DNA from: Synechocystis sp. PCC 7509
Lineage (GTDB): Bacteria; Cyanobacteriota; Cyanobacteriia; Cyanobacteriales; Chroococcidiopsidaceae
NCBI RefSeq assembly: GCF_000332075.2
Contig: NZ_ALVU02000001.1
Span: forward strand, 2,244,324-2,308,323
Reading direction: 5' to 3'
Length of the DNA: 64,000 nucleotides
Position 1 is the first letter of the stretch. Every line of letters begins with the position of its first letter. Made by a program: the position numbers and the translations under genes. This document shows positions 27,052 to 34,544 of the stretch, one piece after another. The notes beneath the pieces were generated by a model. It searched no databases and was not told where the DNA came from. It saw nothing but the letters and a program-made list of their open reading frames with translations.

Positions 27052-27427
27052 AAAACTTGCTGGTCAAAATTGATTGAGCTATTAGTCCTTTACTCTCGGT
27101 TATTTTAGAAGTTTAATCAATGGCAAGGCACTAATTGCAGGAATTTTTTTTAGCTTTGGGTTTGCCATTAATCATTTTAGCCTTGGACTCAGTCTTAGCT
27201 ATCTAACGCAAAATACATGATTGGGTAAAAATTAACAATAATTCTCGGTTTTTTGCCTTTTTACTGCATTTTTAGCTAAACCTCTACCTAGGGAAGTAGG
27301 CTAGAGCCAGAAAAAATGTTAACTTTTCAAACAATATTGGAAACGGCAATCATCAAAACATTGCCGCTTGCAGTGGATTAACTATTTGCTATCGCTAATT
27401 TTTTCCAAAAAAGTTGTGAATTAGCAA
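27052..27427. other. Long spacer with a possible structured leader
   Basis: No recognised gene. A short hairpin (CTCTACCTA ... TAGGCTAGAG at about 27284-27306) is followed by a 21-codon frame beginning MLTFQTILETAIIKTLPLAVD, with no good ribosome site. Neither is convincing as a gene. The spacer also carries the promoter of the FtsL-like gene on the minus strand. Confidence 0.3.
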
Positions 27428-27451
27428 AAATAAGTACAATTGTACTTATTT
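27428..27451. promoter_or_regulatory. 24-bp perfect palindrome matching the cyanobacterial LexA box
   Basis: AAATAAGTACAA followed by its reverse complement. The core AGTACAATTGTACT at 27433-27446 fits the cyanobacterial LexA consensus RGTAC-N3-D-GTWC-B at every fixed position. It is centred 90 bp before the ATG of the small lipoprotein at 27530. Another dimeric regulator could use the same palindrome. Confidence 0.5.
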
Positions 27452-27529
27452 AATAAAAGTCAACAAATGCGGTATCTTAATCAACAAGCGGCACATTTAT
27501 GTTATGCCGCCATTGGTGAAAGAGGAGTT

Positions 27530-27667
27530 ATGAAAACAAAAGTCATTGGTATTGCTTTGGTATTCGGTCTATTGGCAGGCGGTTTAGGAGCTTGCAATCA
27601 AACAGGCGATGGCACTAGCCCATCACCCGCAGAATCTCCCACAACATCTCCCGCACCTTCGCCCTAG
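27530..27667 (+). CDS. Very small lipoprotein with Ser/Pro/Thr-rich tail
   Basis: A 45-residue lipoprotein: MKTKVIGIALVFGLLAGGLG is the signal, and the lipobox LGAC places the acylated Cys near residue 23. The mature 23 residues are almost only S, P, T, G and A. The open frame extends to 27440, but AGAGGAG six bases before the ATG at 27530 and the signal peptide fix the start. It may be anchored in either membrane; no function is known. Confidence 0.7.
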   Translation: MKTKVIGIALVFGLLAGGLGACNQTGDGTSPSPAESPTTSPAPSP

Positions 27668-27706
27668 TAGCTAGGAAAACAACTTTATTTTAAAGTTGGT
27701 GAAGTA

Positions 27707-27794
27707 TTCTCCTACAAAAAATCTGCGTAAGCTCGTTGGATACAGGTAAATAACCCTAAATTCAGAAAGCTTTTGGCATATATTTGTAGGAGAA
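27707..27794. repeat. Long-range 12-bp inverted repeat framing a spacer segment
   Basis: TTCTCCTACAAA at 27707-27718 and its exact reverse complement TTTGTAGGAGAA at 27783-27794 enclose 64 bases, just upstream of the GST gene. As RNA the closing helix would bring a GTAGGAGAA ribosome-site-like sequence into a stem. It could be a 5' leader, small RNA or mini-element end pair. Confidence 0.4.
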
Positions 27795-27821
27795 TTATTG
27801 TATTTTGTTTAAAGCGCAAGT

Positions 27822-28502
27822 TTGCTAATGCTACTATTGCAATTTAGTACTTCTCATTACTGTCGCAAAGCGAGACTAGCGCTAGGCTATAAAAAAATAT
27901 CTTATCAAGTAAGCAATCTAACCCCAGGCTTGCACATTCTCAAACTCAAGCCATTGACGGGACTAACAACATTACCTGTATTGTTACCCCAAGAAGTAGG
28001 ACAAGTAGAGGCGATCGCTGACTCCACAAATATTTTTAAATTTTTAGAAAGTTATTGCCCCAAGCCGTCGCTATTTTTGCCTGATTCAAGGGAGCAAACC
28101 GAAGCAAATATGCTAGAAGATTGGTTAGATGAAAGCATTGGCACAGCAACTAGGTTTGTGTATTACCACTTCCGCGCTAGAGCGGGCAAATCTATCGATC
28201 CCAAAGTATTTAGCCAAGTCTTAATTCAAGTAGTCCAAAAACAATATGGAATTACTGACGCTACGGCAAAACTGGCAACCGAGAGAATAGAAATTGCTTT
28301 AGCCGAGTTATCGCGGCGCTGGAAGAAAAGTAGTTATTTAGTGGGTGAAGCTTTAAGCGTTGCCGATTTAACCGCCGCCGCCTTGCTGAGTCCTTTAGCT
28401 TTAATTCCCACCTATCAACAACAATATCCTTGGTTATTCGAGCAAATTAAGCAAATTCATTTAGTTTGCGGCGAACCATTACCACCGGGAATCGTTAATT
28501 AA
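27822..28502 (+). CDS. Glutathione S-transferase family protein
   Basis: A 226-residue GST-fold protein. The N-terminal thioredoxin-like half opens LLQFSTSHYCRKARLALGYK, with the Ser/Cys position of GST active sites; LPVLLPQEV gives the cis-Pro; EAIADSTNIFKFLE binds the glutathione gamma-glutamyl group. The all-helical C-terminal half follows, including YLVGEALSVADLTAAALLSP. The substrate is unknown. The start could also be the second Met (27828). It precedes a small exported protein by 35 bp. Confidence 0.88.
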   Translation: MLMLLLQFSTSHYCRKARLALGYKKISYQVSNLTPGLHILKLKPLTGLTTLPVLLPQEVGQVEAIADSTNIFKFLESYCPKPSLFLPDSREQTEANMLEDWLDESIGTATRFVYYHFRARAGKSIDPKVFSQVLIQVVQKQYGITDATAKLATERIEIALAELSRRWKKSSYLVGEALSVADLTAAALLSPLALIPTYQQQYPWLFEQIKQIHLVCGEPLPPGIVN

Positions 28503-28537
28503 AAATATCTATTTTACAGAAAATAAAAAATTAAGGT

Positions 28538-28861
28538 ATGTTAGGCAAACGCCAACAATTATTTATGATTGGCATAGGTACAAGCCTAATTGTGGGAGCA
28601 ACTTTATTTACCCCTAAACCGATTGTGCTGTCTATGCCACCACAAACCGAGATTCCAGAGGAAGTATTGCGGACGGAAATCATTGTAGCAGCCAGATCGC
28701 CCATTGATGGTAAACCGCTAACTGCTGCCGAGTACGCCGAACTGCAAGAATCACTCCAAGACTCTCCTCCACTAAAACTCAGTCCCAAAGTGAGGGAAAC
28801 TATTTTTCTCCTACGTTTGCGCCAGTTAATTCGCACTTTTGCCCCCTTTTTGCCAATTTAA
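28538..28861 (+). CDS. Small exported or anchored protein of unknown function
   Basis: A 107-residue protein with an N-terminal hydrophobic segment (FMIGIGTSLIVGATLF, residues about 9-24) that is probably a signal anchor. The mature part has IPEEVLRTEIIVAARSPIDG, KPLTAAEYAELQE and a basic end (LLRLRQLIRTFAPFLPI). This pattern recurs in cyanobacterial conserved proteins without known function. It follows the GST gene on the same strand and is probably co-transcribed. Confidence 0.7.
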   Translation: MLGKRQQLFMIGIGTSLIVGATLFTPKPIVLSMPPQTEIPEEVLRTEIIVAARSPIDGKPLTAAEYAELQESLQDSPPLKLSPKVRETIFLLRLRQLIRTFAPFLPI

Positions 28862-28969
28862 AGCCGTAAATTCTGAACAAAACTAAATTCAATTCCTTTG
28901 ACACAGGATTGAACATATATGTATAAATATGACGATAAGAACTAAATTTATATACAAGCAGGTAGCTCC

Positions 28970-31255
28970 ATGTCTATAACCATAGCCCCCGAACAGGTAG
29001 AGCGGATTGTTTGGAATCAGCACCAAGATCCTTTTGAAGTATTGGGCGCTCACGCCATCGAGCAAGATGGCAAAACGGTTTGGGTAGTGAGAGCCTACTT
29101 ACCGAGCGCTGACAGTGCTTGGGTTGTACTGCCAGAAGAACGCCTAGAATACCAAATGTATAGTGTGCATAATCCGCATTTTTTTGAATGCACGATTGAC
29201 ACGCCAGAATTAACAAACTATCAGTTGCGTTTGCTTGAAGGCGATCGCGATCGGGTAATTTACGATCCTTACGCCTTCCGTTCGCCAAGAATCACAGATT
29301 TTGACCTACATTTATTTTCTGAAGGCAATCATCATCGTATTTATGAAAAACTAGGCGCTCATGCTACCGAAATTAACGGCGTTAAAGGAGTTTATTTCGC
29401 AGTTTGGGCCCCCAACGCTCGTAATGTCTCGCTGCTGGGAGATTTTAATTATTGGGATGGACGCAAAAATCAAATGCGTAAAGGTGCTACCGGAGTTTGG
29501 GAATTATTTATTCCCGAAGTCAAAGTTGGCGACAGTTATAAATACGAAATTAAAAACCAAGACGGTCATATTTACGAAAAGTCTGATCCTTATGGTTTTC
29601 AGCAAGAAGTCCGCCCCAAAACTGCCTCAATAGTTGCCGATTTAGATACTTATCAATGGCAGGATTCGCAGTGGATGGAGCAGCGCCGTCATAGCGACCC
29701 CTTAACGCAACCGATCTCAGTTTACGAAGTACATTTAGGCTCTTGGCTGCATGGGGCTTCAGAAACCCCGGCTACAGCACCTAACGGCGAAAGCGAACCT
29801 GTAGTTACCGTTTCAGAGCTTAAACCAGGGGCGCGATTTCTTACCTATCGAGAACTTGCCGATCGCCTGATCCCCTACGTCATCGAACTAGGATACACCC
29901 ACATAGAAATGCTTCCCATTGCCGAGCATCCTTTTGATGGCTCTTGGGGCTATCAAGTAACAGGTTACTACGCGCCTACCTCCCGCTATGGTAGCCCGGA
30001 AGACTTTATGTATTTCGTCGATCAGTGCCACAAACACAACATTGGTGTATTAGTCGATTGGGTTCCCGGTCACTTTCCCAAAGATGGGCATGGATTGGCA
30101 TTTTTTGATGGCTCTCACCTCTACGAACACGCCGATCCCCGTAAAGGCGAACACAAAGAATGGGGTACGTTAGTTTTTAACTACAACCGCCACGAAGTCA
30201 GAAATTTTTTAGTTGCTAATGCTTTGTTTTGGTTTGATAAATATCATATTGACGGAATTCGTGTTGATGCGGTTGCTTCTATGCTTTACCTCGATTACTG
30301 CCGTAAACCTGGCGAATGGCTACCTAATCAATACGGCGGTAGAGAAAACTTAGAAGCGGCGGATTTTCTGCGCCAAACCAATCATGTAATTTTTAGTTAC
30401 TTTCCAGGCGCACTGTCCATTGCCGAAGAATCTACTTCTTGGCCAATGGTGTCGTGGCCTACTTACATGGGCGGGTTAGGCTTTAACTTAAAGTGGAATA
30501 TGGGTTGGATGCACGATATGCTGGACTATTTCAGCATGGATCCTTGGTTTCGCCAATTCCACCAAAACAACATAACTTTTAGTATGTGGTACAACCACAG
30601 CGAAAACTTTATGTTGGCGTTGTCTCACGATGAGGTGGTGCATGGCAAGAGTAATATTATCGGCAAAATCCCCGGTGACACCTGGCAAAAACTAGCAAAT
30701 ATGCGCTGTTTGTTTAGCTATATGTTTGCTCATCCTGGCAAGAAAACTCTCTTTATGGGGATGGAGTTCGGGCAATGGAGCGAGTGGAATGTGTGGGGCG
30801 ATTTGGAGTGGCATTTGTTGGAACACTCACCGCACCAGCAATTAAAACAATTTATGGGGGATCTCAACCGGATTTATCGGCAAGAAACCGCTTTATACAC
30901 TCAAGATTTTGCCGAGCCAGGTTTTGAATGGATAGATTGCAGCGATAACCGTCATAGTGTAGTGTCGTTTATTCGCCGTGCTAAAGATTCGGAGGAGTTT
31001 TTGATTGTGGTTTGTAACTTTACTCCTCAGCCTCATTCGCACTATCGCATTGGCGTACCAGAGCCAGGGTTTTATACTGAGCTAATCAACAGCGATGCGC
31101 GGGAGTATGGCGGTAGCAATATGGGTAATTTGGGCGGTAAATGGGCAGACGAATGGTCGTGCCATAATCGCGCTTACTCCTTGGATTTGTGTTTGCCACC
31201 TTTGGGAGTTTTGATATTGAAGCTTAATCGAGAAAAAACTGCAACGATGCAATAG
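28970..31255 (+). CDS. glgB: 1,4-alpha-glucan branching enzyme
   Basis: A 761-residue GH13 branching enzyme that makes alpha-1,6 branches in glycogen. Order: N1 domain (about 1-110), CBM48 (about 125-220, GVYFAVWAPNARNVSLLGDF), then the barrel with GVLVDWVPGHFPKDGHGL, the nucleophile in GIRVDAVASMLYLDY, the acid/base in ALSIAEESTSWP and LSHDEVVHGKSN. A C-terminal beta domain closes the protein. The length is normal. An intrinsic terminator follows. Confidence 0.98.
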   Translation: MSITIAPEQVERIVWNQHQDPFEVLGAHAIEQDGKTVWVVRAYLPSADSAWVVLPEERLEYQMYSVHNPHFFECTIDTPELTNYQLRLLEGDRDRVIYDPYAFRSPRITDFDLHLFSEGNHHRIYEKLGAHATEINGVKGVYFAVWAPNARNVSLLGDFNYWDGRKNQMRKGATGVWELFIPEVKVGDSYKYEIKNQDGHIYEKSDPYGFQQEVRPKTASIVADLDTYQWQDSQWMEQRRHSDPLTQPISVYEVHLGSWLHGASETPATAPNGESEPVVTVSELKPGARFLTYRELADRLIPYVIELGYTHIEMLPIAEHPFDGSWGYQVTGYYAPTSRYGSPEDFMYFVDQCHKHNIGVLVDWVPGHFPKDGHGLAFFDGSHLYEHADPRKGEHKEWGTLVFNYNRHEVRNFLVANALFWFDKYHIDGIRVDAVASMLYLDYCRKPGEWLPNQYGGRENLEAADFLRQTNHVIFSYFPGALSIAEESTSWPMVSWPTYMGGLGFNLKWNMGWMHDMLDYFSMDPWFRQFHQNNITFSMWYNHSENFMLALSHDEVVHGKSNIIGKIPGDTWQKLANMRCLFSYMFAHPGKKTLFMGMEFGQWSEWNVWGDLEWHLLEHSPHQQLKQFMGDLNRIYRQETALYTQDFAEPGFEWIDCSDNRHSVVSFIRRAKDSEEFLIVVCNFTPQPHSHYRIGVPEPGFYTELINSDAREYGGSNMGNLGGKWADEWSCHNRAYSLDLCLPPLGVLILKLNREKTATMQ

Positions 31256-31275
31256 GTTTAAAATAATCAATTTTT

Positions 31276-31306
31276 ATGGTACAGGTAATATGCCTGTACC
31301 ATTTTT
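31276..31306 (+). terminator. Intrinsic terminator of glgB
   Basis: ATGGTACAGG pairs perfectly with CCTGTACCAT around a seven-base loop, 21 bp past the glgB stop and followed by TTTT. The A-run before the stem also permits function from the minus strand, where the small-membrane-peptide gene ends nearby. Confidence 0.85.
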
Positions 31307-31332
31307 GTTTGTAGGCAGCATTAGCGCAAAAC

Positions 31333-31500
31333 CTACTTTTTATTGGGGCGCACACTGCGTCTATTGGCACGAAGTTCATTTTCTTGACGGCGGCGATCGC
31401 GCCAAGAGGAGGCGGTTAAATAAATAATGCCCCCGCTCACCACTACTAATAAACCAAAAGCTGATACCGCCAAAATCGGTAAAATAGTCGTTTCTTCCAC
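31333..31500 (-). CDS. 55-residue single-pass membrane peptide next to petN
   Basis: A small frame starting with GTG at 31498-31500, five bases after the petN stop. Residues about 6-30 are one membrane helix (ILPILAVSAFGLLVVVSGGI), followed by a strongly basic tail (SWRDRRRQENELRANRR, then SVRPNKK). One helix plus a short soluble arm is the build of small photosystem and cytochrome b6f subunits or assembly factors. I do not recognise the family. The tight spacing suggests translation coupled to petN. Confidence 0.6.
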   Translation of the reverse strand: MEETTILPILAVSAFGLLVVVSGGIIYLTASSWRDRRRQENELRANRRSVRPNKK

Positions 31501-31505
31501 GTTAC

Positions 31506-31595
31506 TTACAATCCATTACGACCCCAAACCACCATAGAAATCGACCATGTAAACAAAACTAATAATGAAACCCAACCCAGTGTCAAAATTTCCAT
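31506..31595 (-). CDS. petN: Cytochrome b6f complex subunit PetN
   Basis: A 29-residue one-helix protein: [20 protein letters not shown], then MVVWGRNGL. This matches PetN, the smallest subunit of the thylakoid cytochrome b6f complex, along its full length, including the invariant VVWGRNGL end. It is far below usual gene-finder limits. It lies 110 bp downstream of the cytochrome cM gene on the same strand and just before a second small membrane peptide. Confidence 0.96.
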   Translation of the reverse strand: MEILTLGWVSLLVLFTWSISMVVWGRNGL

Positions 31596-31705
31596 ACCAG
31601 TAAGCTCAAAACTAAAATTACAAAACAACTCTAAACTTTATAATACTTCCAAGGGAGTCCCGAAAGGTATTGAAGGGCGATCGCACTAAGCAAAATTCTA
31701 TTAGT

Positions 31706-32080
31706 TTACAAAGTTTCCAAATAACTCAGCAAATCTGCCATTTCTTTTGTATTCGGCTGAAATTGAGGCATTGGCGGAGTCTCGCCGCTCACGACTTGGT
31801 GAATCAAACCATAACGAGATTTGTGCTTGGAAACTCCCTGCAAGCTTGGTCCAACGCTACCATCTCCTTGCCAACCATGACAACCTGCACAATTCATCTG
31901 AAAAATTGCCTGCCCTTGAGCAGCATTGCCTGAAATCGATAAAACGCTCTTGATATACGGATCGGATACTCGGATTCTATGAATGCCAAAAACCCCTAGC
32001 ATCAGCGTCAACAGCACCGCCATCGCCAACAAAATTAGCTGCTGAATAATTGCGTCAGGTTTAGAAAGCTGTTTATCCAA
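31706..32080 (-). CDS. cytM: Cytochrome cM
   Basis: A c-type cytochrome with one N-terminal membrane helix (LILLAMAVLLTLMLGVFGI) and a haem-binding CAGCH; the axial Met is in ETPPMPQFQP. The SDPYIKSVLSISGNAAQGQAIF-like opening (SDPYIKSVLSISGNAAQGQ) and KSRYGLIHQVVSG match cytochrome cM of cyanobacteria, a low-abundance membrane-anchored cytochrome linked to electron flow balance under stress. The open frame reaches 32158 without an ATG; I chose the TTG at 32080, giving MDKQLSKPDA and 124 residues, close to family length. No clear ribosome site supports either start. Confidence 0.85.
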   Translation of the reverse strand: MDKQLSKPDAIIQQLILLAMAVLLTLMLGVFGIHRIRVSDPYIKSVLSISGNAAQGQAIFQMNCAGCHGWQGDGSVGPSLQGVSKHKSRYGLIHQVVSGETPPMPQFQPNTKEMADLLSYLETL

Positions 32081-32237
32081 GTTTACAATTTGAATCAGAA
32101 TTACAAAAATATTTGATCTCCCTACACATAGCTTAAAAGTTCTTGTAAGTGTCGGCAAGTAAAATAATTGTTTTGCTCAAACAATTCTCAACTATAAATT
32201 ACCTATTTGCCTAGATTGTCCGTACTGCAACCCCCAA

Positions 32238-32462
32238 TCAAGGAGCATTTTTTGTCGGACATGAATTAGCATATTTTTTTAATAAAGTTCTTGTTTTGCT
32301 ATAAATCGATAAAAAACTTAAGACTTTACCCAAATAATCTAGATAAGCAAGGATAATTATGGCGATCGCCACAGTTGTATAAACATCAAGTATTTTATAC
32401 TTTTTCCCCGAAAAGTAAATAAAAGTTAGCGATAAGTCAATAGGCAAATCAATTCTTAACAT
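32238..32462 (-). CDS. Possible small membrane protein (doubtful)
   Basis: A 74-codon frame in an otherwise empty stretch. It has one hydrophobic segment (VAIAIIILAYLDYLGKVL, about residues 30-47) and a basic end. No ribosome site precedes its ATG and no family is recognised, so it may be chance. The spacer 32081-32687 around it otherwise shows nothing but one HIP1 site. Confidence 0.2.
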   Translation of the reverse strand: MLRIDLPIDLSLTFIYFSGKKYKILDVYTTVAIAIIILAYLDYLGKVLSFLSIYSKTRTLLKKYANSCPTKNAP

Positions 32463-32687
32463 TGCGGCGATAAGTTCAATCTAATTTGCTGTGATAAACT
32501 ATTGGACGCAAGATAAAAATAACTACTTGAAAAGTAAGTATTAAATTACTAAAAAATTAATATTTAATTAGTAGCTAAGTAAGAATACTGTAAATATTCT
32601 CAAGCTTTAGTAATTGCGATCGCCCTTTGGCAAAATAGGATAATCGTTATGGAAATCGATCTACAAATTCAAGGCATTAATTTAAGG

Positions 32688-32875
32688 GGAGATGTTGCAA
32701 AAGTGTTGATATGATAACATTCAAGTAGGGAAGTAGTAGTATAAATAGTATCAAGATTAGCCATGATTACACAAGTATTGCATTGTCCTCACTGTCAGGG
32801 AGTAGATATTGTAAAAAATAGATACAAATTTGGTCTATCTATTTAACTTCTTACCAATACTTTTACAACACCTCC
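32688..32875. mobile_element. 188-bp IS1-derived mini-element (MITE-like) carrying the start of insA
   Basis: The ends are imperfect inverted repeats: GGAGATGTTGCAAAAGTGTT at the left and, read inward from 32875, GGAGGTGTTGTAAAAGTATT at the right (20 of the first 24 bases agree). Inside, an ATG at 32763 opens a 27-codon frame MITQVLHCPHCQGVDIVKN, the zinc-finger start of IS1-type InsA, and stops at 32844-32846. Nearly all of the transposase is missing, so it can only move in trans. Its right end forms the 3' end of the STAND ATPase frame. No clear target duplication was found. Confidence 0.7.
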
Positions 32876-34378
32876 GGAAATTATTTGCTTATCTAAACCG
32901 CTTTTGGTGTTGGTATCTAGCAATCGGTTAGCTAAAGGTGCAAGCATTAACCGAACTTGAGTTTCGCGGATGTAATCTTTTGCTTGGGTTTTGAGTAAAG
33001 CGTGAGTTTTTAACAGGTTAATTTTATTAGTAGTAATTTCGCCCTCAATGTGCTTAATTAATTGGTGAGTGACGTACTCCATTACCACTGGTTGCAAGGT
33101 AAATAAACTTTGCTGTTTTTCAATTAAACTTCGCCGCTCTAAAGACATTAATGCTTCAAGGAGCCTAGCTGGTGTGACTTGTGGTACAAAATTTGCGAGT
33201 AACTGTTGTAAATTGACGCTTTGACGTTCAATTGCCAAACTATACATTACTTGCTCTTCTAAATCGGACAAGCGATTGAGTTGTTGGGCTAAAAGCTGGT
33301 GAATATCGCCAAAAATTGCCGCACCAGGCGTTAAAAACTCTAGGAATTTTGTTAGATTACCAGCAAAGAAGTCTTTAAGTGCGATCGCTACCATATTCAA
33401 TGCTAAAGGATTGCCAGAATAGTAAGAGATTAATCTTTGCCATTCTTGAGATGAACCACAGTAGTTACCTTTAAGATTAAATATTGCTTGGGCGGCGCTA
33501 ATTGGTAAACCCCCTAATTGCAACGAACGAATGGGGAGACATTCACCTTCTTTAACCGCAATACTTTGAGGCTTTTCCCGACTGGTAAGTAAAAGACAAC
33601 TTTGATGTTCTGTTTCGCCAATACATCGGATTAGCTGACCGTAGCCATCGTAACTTTGTTGATAGCCGCTTTTGCAATCGTGAGAGCGCATAATTGTTTC
33701 TACATTATCTAAAATTAATAGACAACGATGCGATCGCAAACAGTCTAGCAAACACAATATCTGACTATCTAGGGAATGTGGGATAGTTTTTTGTTTGTTG
33801 GGGATAAATTGCAGCAATTCTGTTAATAAATCCGTTATTGGTGGCGCATTGCGGAGACTCCGCCAAATTATATAATCAAACTTTTCCTGAATCTGTTTCG
33901 CACAATGCACAGACAAAGTAGTTTTACCAATTCCACCCATGCCAAATAAACCAACTACGCGGCAATTTTCTTTAACAATCCATCGTTCTAAAGTTGCAAG
34001 TTCGGTTGTTCTACCGTAAATATTACCTAGTTGCGAAGCATCTCCCCAATCAATGCGGCTTTTGCTGACATCCTGACGCGGCGCTACTTTGCTAAAGGCG
34101 TACCGCCTAACAACAGACTGAACATTAGTTTTACTAACCTTTTCGCCTAATACTTGACTGAGAACTTGCCATAACTGAGAGCCTGCTTGTTTGAGATAAC
34201 CAACTTCGTAGCCAGTATTTTGAGCAATTTGTTGATAAGAGTGTTCTTCCCAGACTTGGCGAAATACCGTAGCGTGAAGTTTGCTTAACCGTTCTGCGCT
34301 TAAGGCTTTTTCTACAACTATCAGTGCTTCTTCAGTGTTCATTGACTGGAAAATTCTTTGAGGCTTGTAAAGAGCCAT
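32843..34378 (-). CDS. vMAP-N/NB-ARC STAND ATPase, C-terminally truncated by mini-IS
   Basis: A 511-residue STAND-type protein. Residues about 13-95 form the vMAP-N helix-turn-helix-like domain (MNTEEALIVVEKALSAERLS, then YQQIAQNTGYEVGYLKQAGS). Residues about 120-400 are an NB-ARC/NACHT ATPase: Walker A GLFGMGGIGKTTLSVHC, Walker B CLLILDNVET, and the sensor motif CLLLTSREKP, then GNPLALNMVA. A winged-helix region follows. Relatives continue with hundreds of residues of WD40 or other sensor repeats; here the frame ends in GGVVKVLVRS, encoded by the mini-element. The start may be the Met at 34342. It is probably a non-functional or effector-only remnant of a signalling or immune ATPase. Confidence 0.82.
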   Translation of the reverse strand: MALYKPQRIFQSMNTEEALIVVEKALSAERLSKLHATVFRQVWEEHSYQQIAQNTGYEVGYLKQAGSQLWQVLSQVLGEKVSKTNVQSVVRRYAFSKVAPRQDVSKSRIDWGDASQLGNIYGRTTELATLERWIVKENCRVVGLFGMGGIGKTTLSVHCAKQIQEKFDYIIWRSLRNAPPITDLLTELLQFIPNKQKTIPHSLDSQILCLLDCLRSHRCLLILDNVETIMRSHDCKSGYQQSYDGYGQLIRCIGETEHQSCLLLTSREKPQSIAVKEGECLPIRSLQLGGLPISAAQAIFNLKGNYCGSSQEWQRLISYYSGNPLALNMVAIALKDFFAGNLTKFLEFLTPGAAIFGDIHQLLAQQLNRLSDLEEQVMYSLAIERQSVNLQQLLANFVPQVTPARLLEALMSLERRSLIEKQQSLFTLQPVVMEYVTHQLIKHIEGEITTNKINLLKTHALLKTQAKDYIRETQVRLMLAPLANRLLDTNTKSGLDKQIISGGVVKVLVRS

Positions 34379-34544
34379 ACTAATTTTTTTTTGAATATAC
34401 CTTCTGTTACTGAGATGACAATCTACGAACTTTTATGTCACCTTTAACGAACTATTTAGCACCCGCAAACTTTTAATTTCCTGCTAGTATCTTTTGCAAA
34501 GGCGATAGAAACTTAGTGTTTTTAACAAAGGCGAGCCAATACTT

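Noticed and set aside
27440-27529. Upstream start of the small lipoprotein
   Set aside because: The added 30 residues overlap the palindrome and would precede the signal peptide; AGAGGAG supports the ATG at 27530.
34405-34420. TGT-N10-ACA possible NtcA site before the BMP operon
   Set aside because: Only six fixed bases, not the GTA-N8-TAC form, and badly spaced from the candidate TAGTAT at 34485; a chance match is likely despite the nitrogen-related operon.
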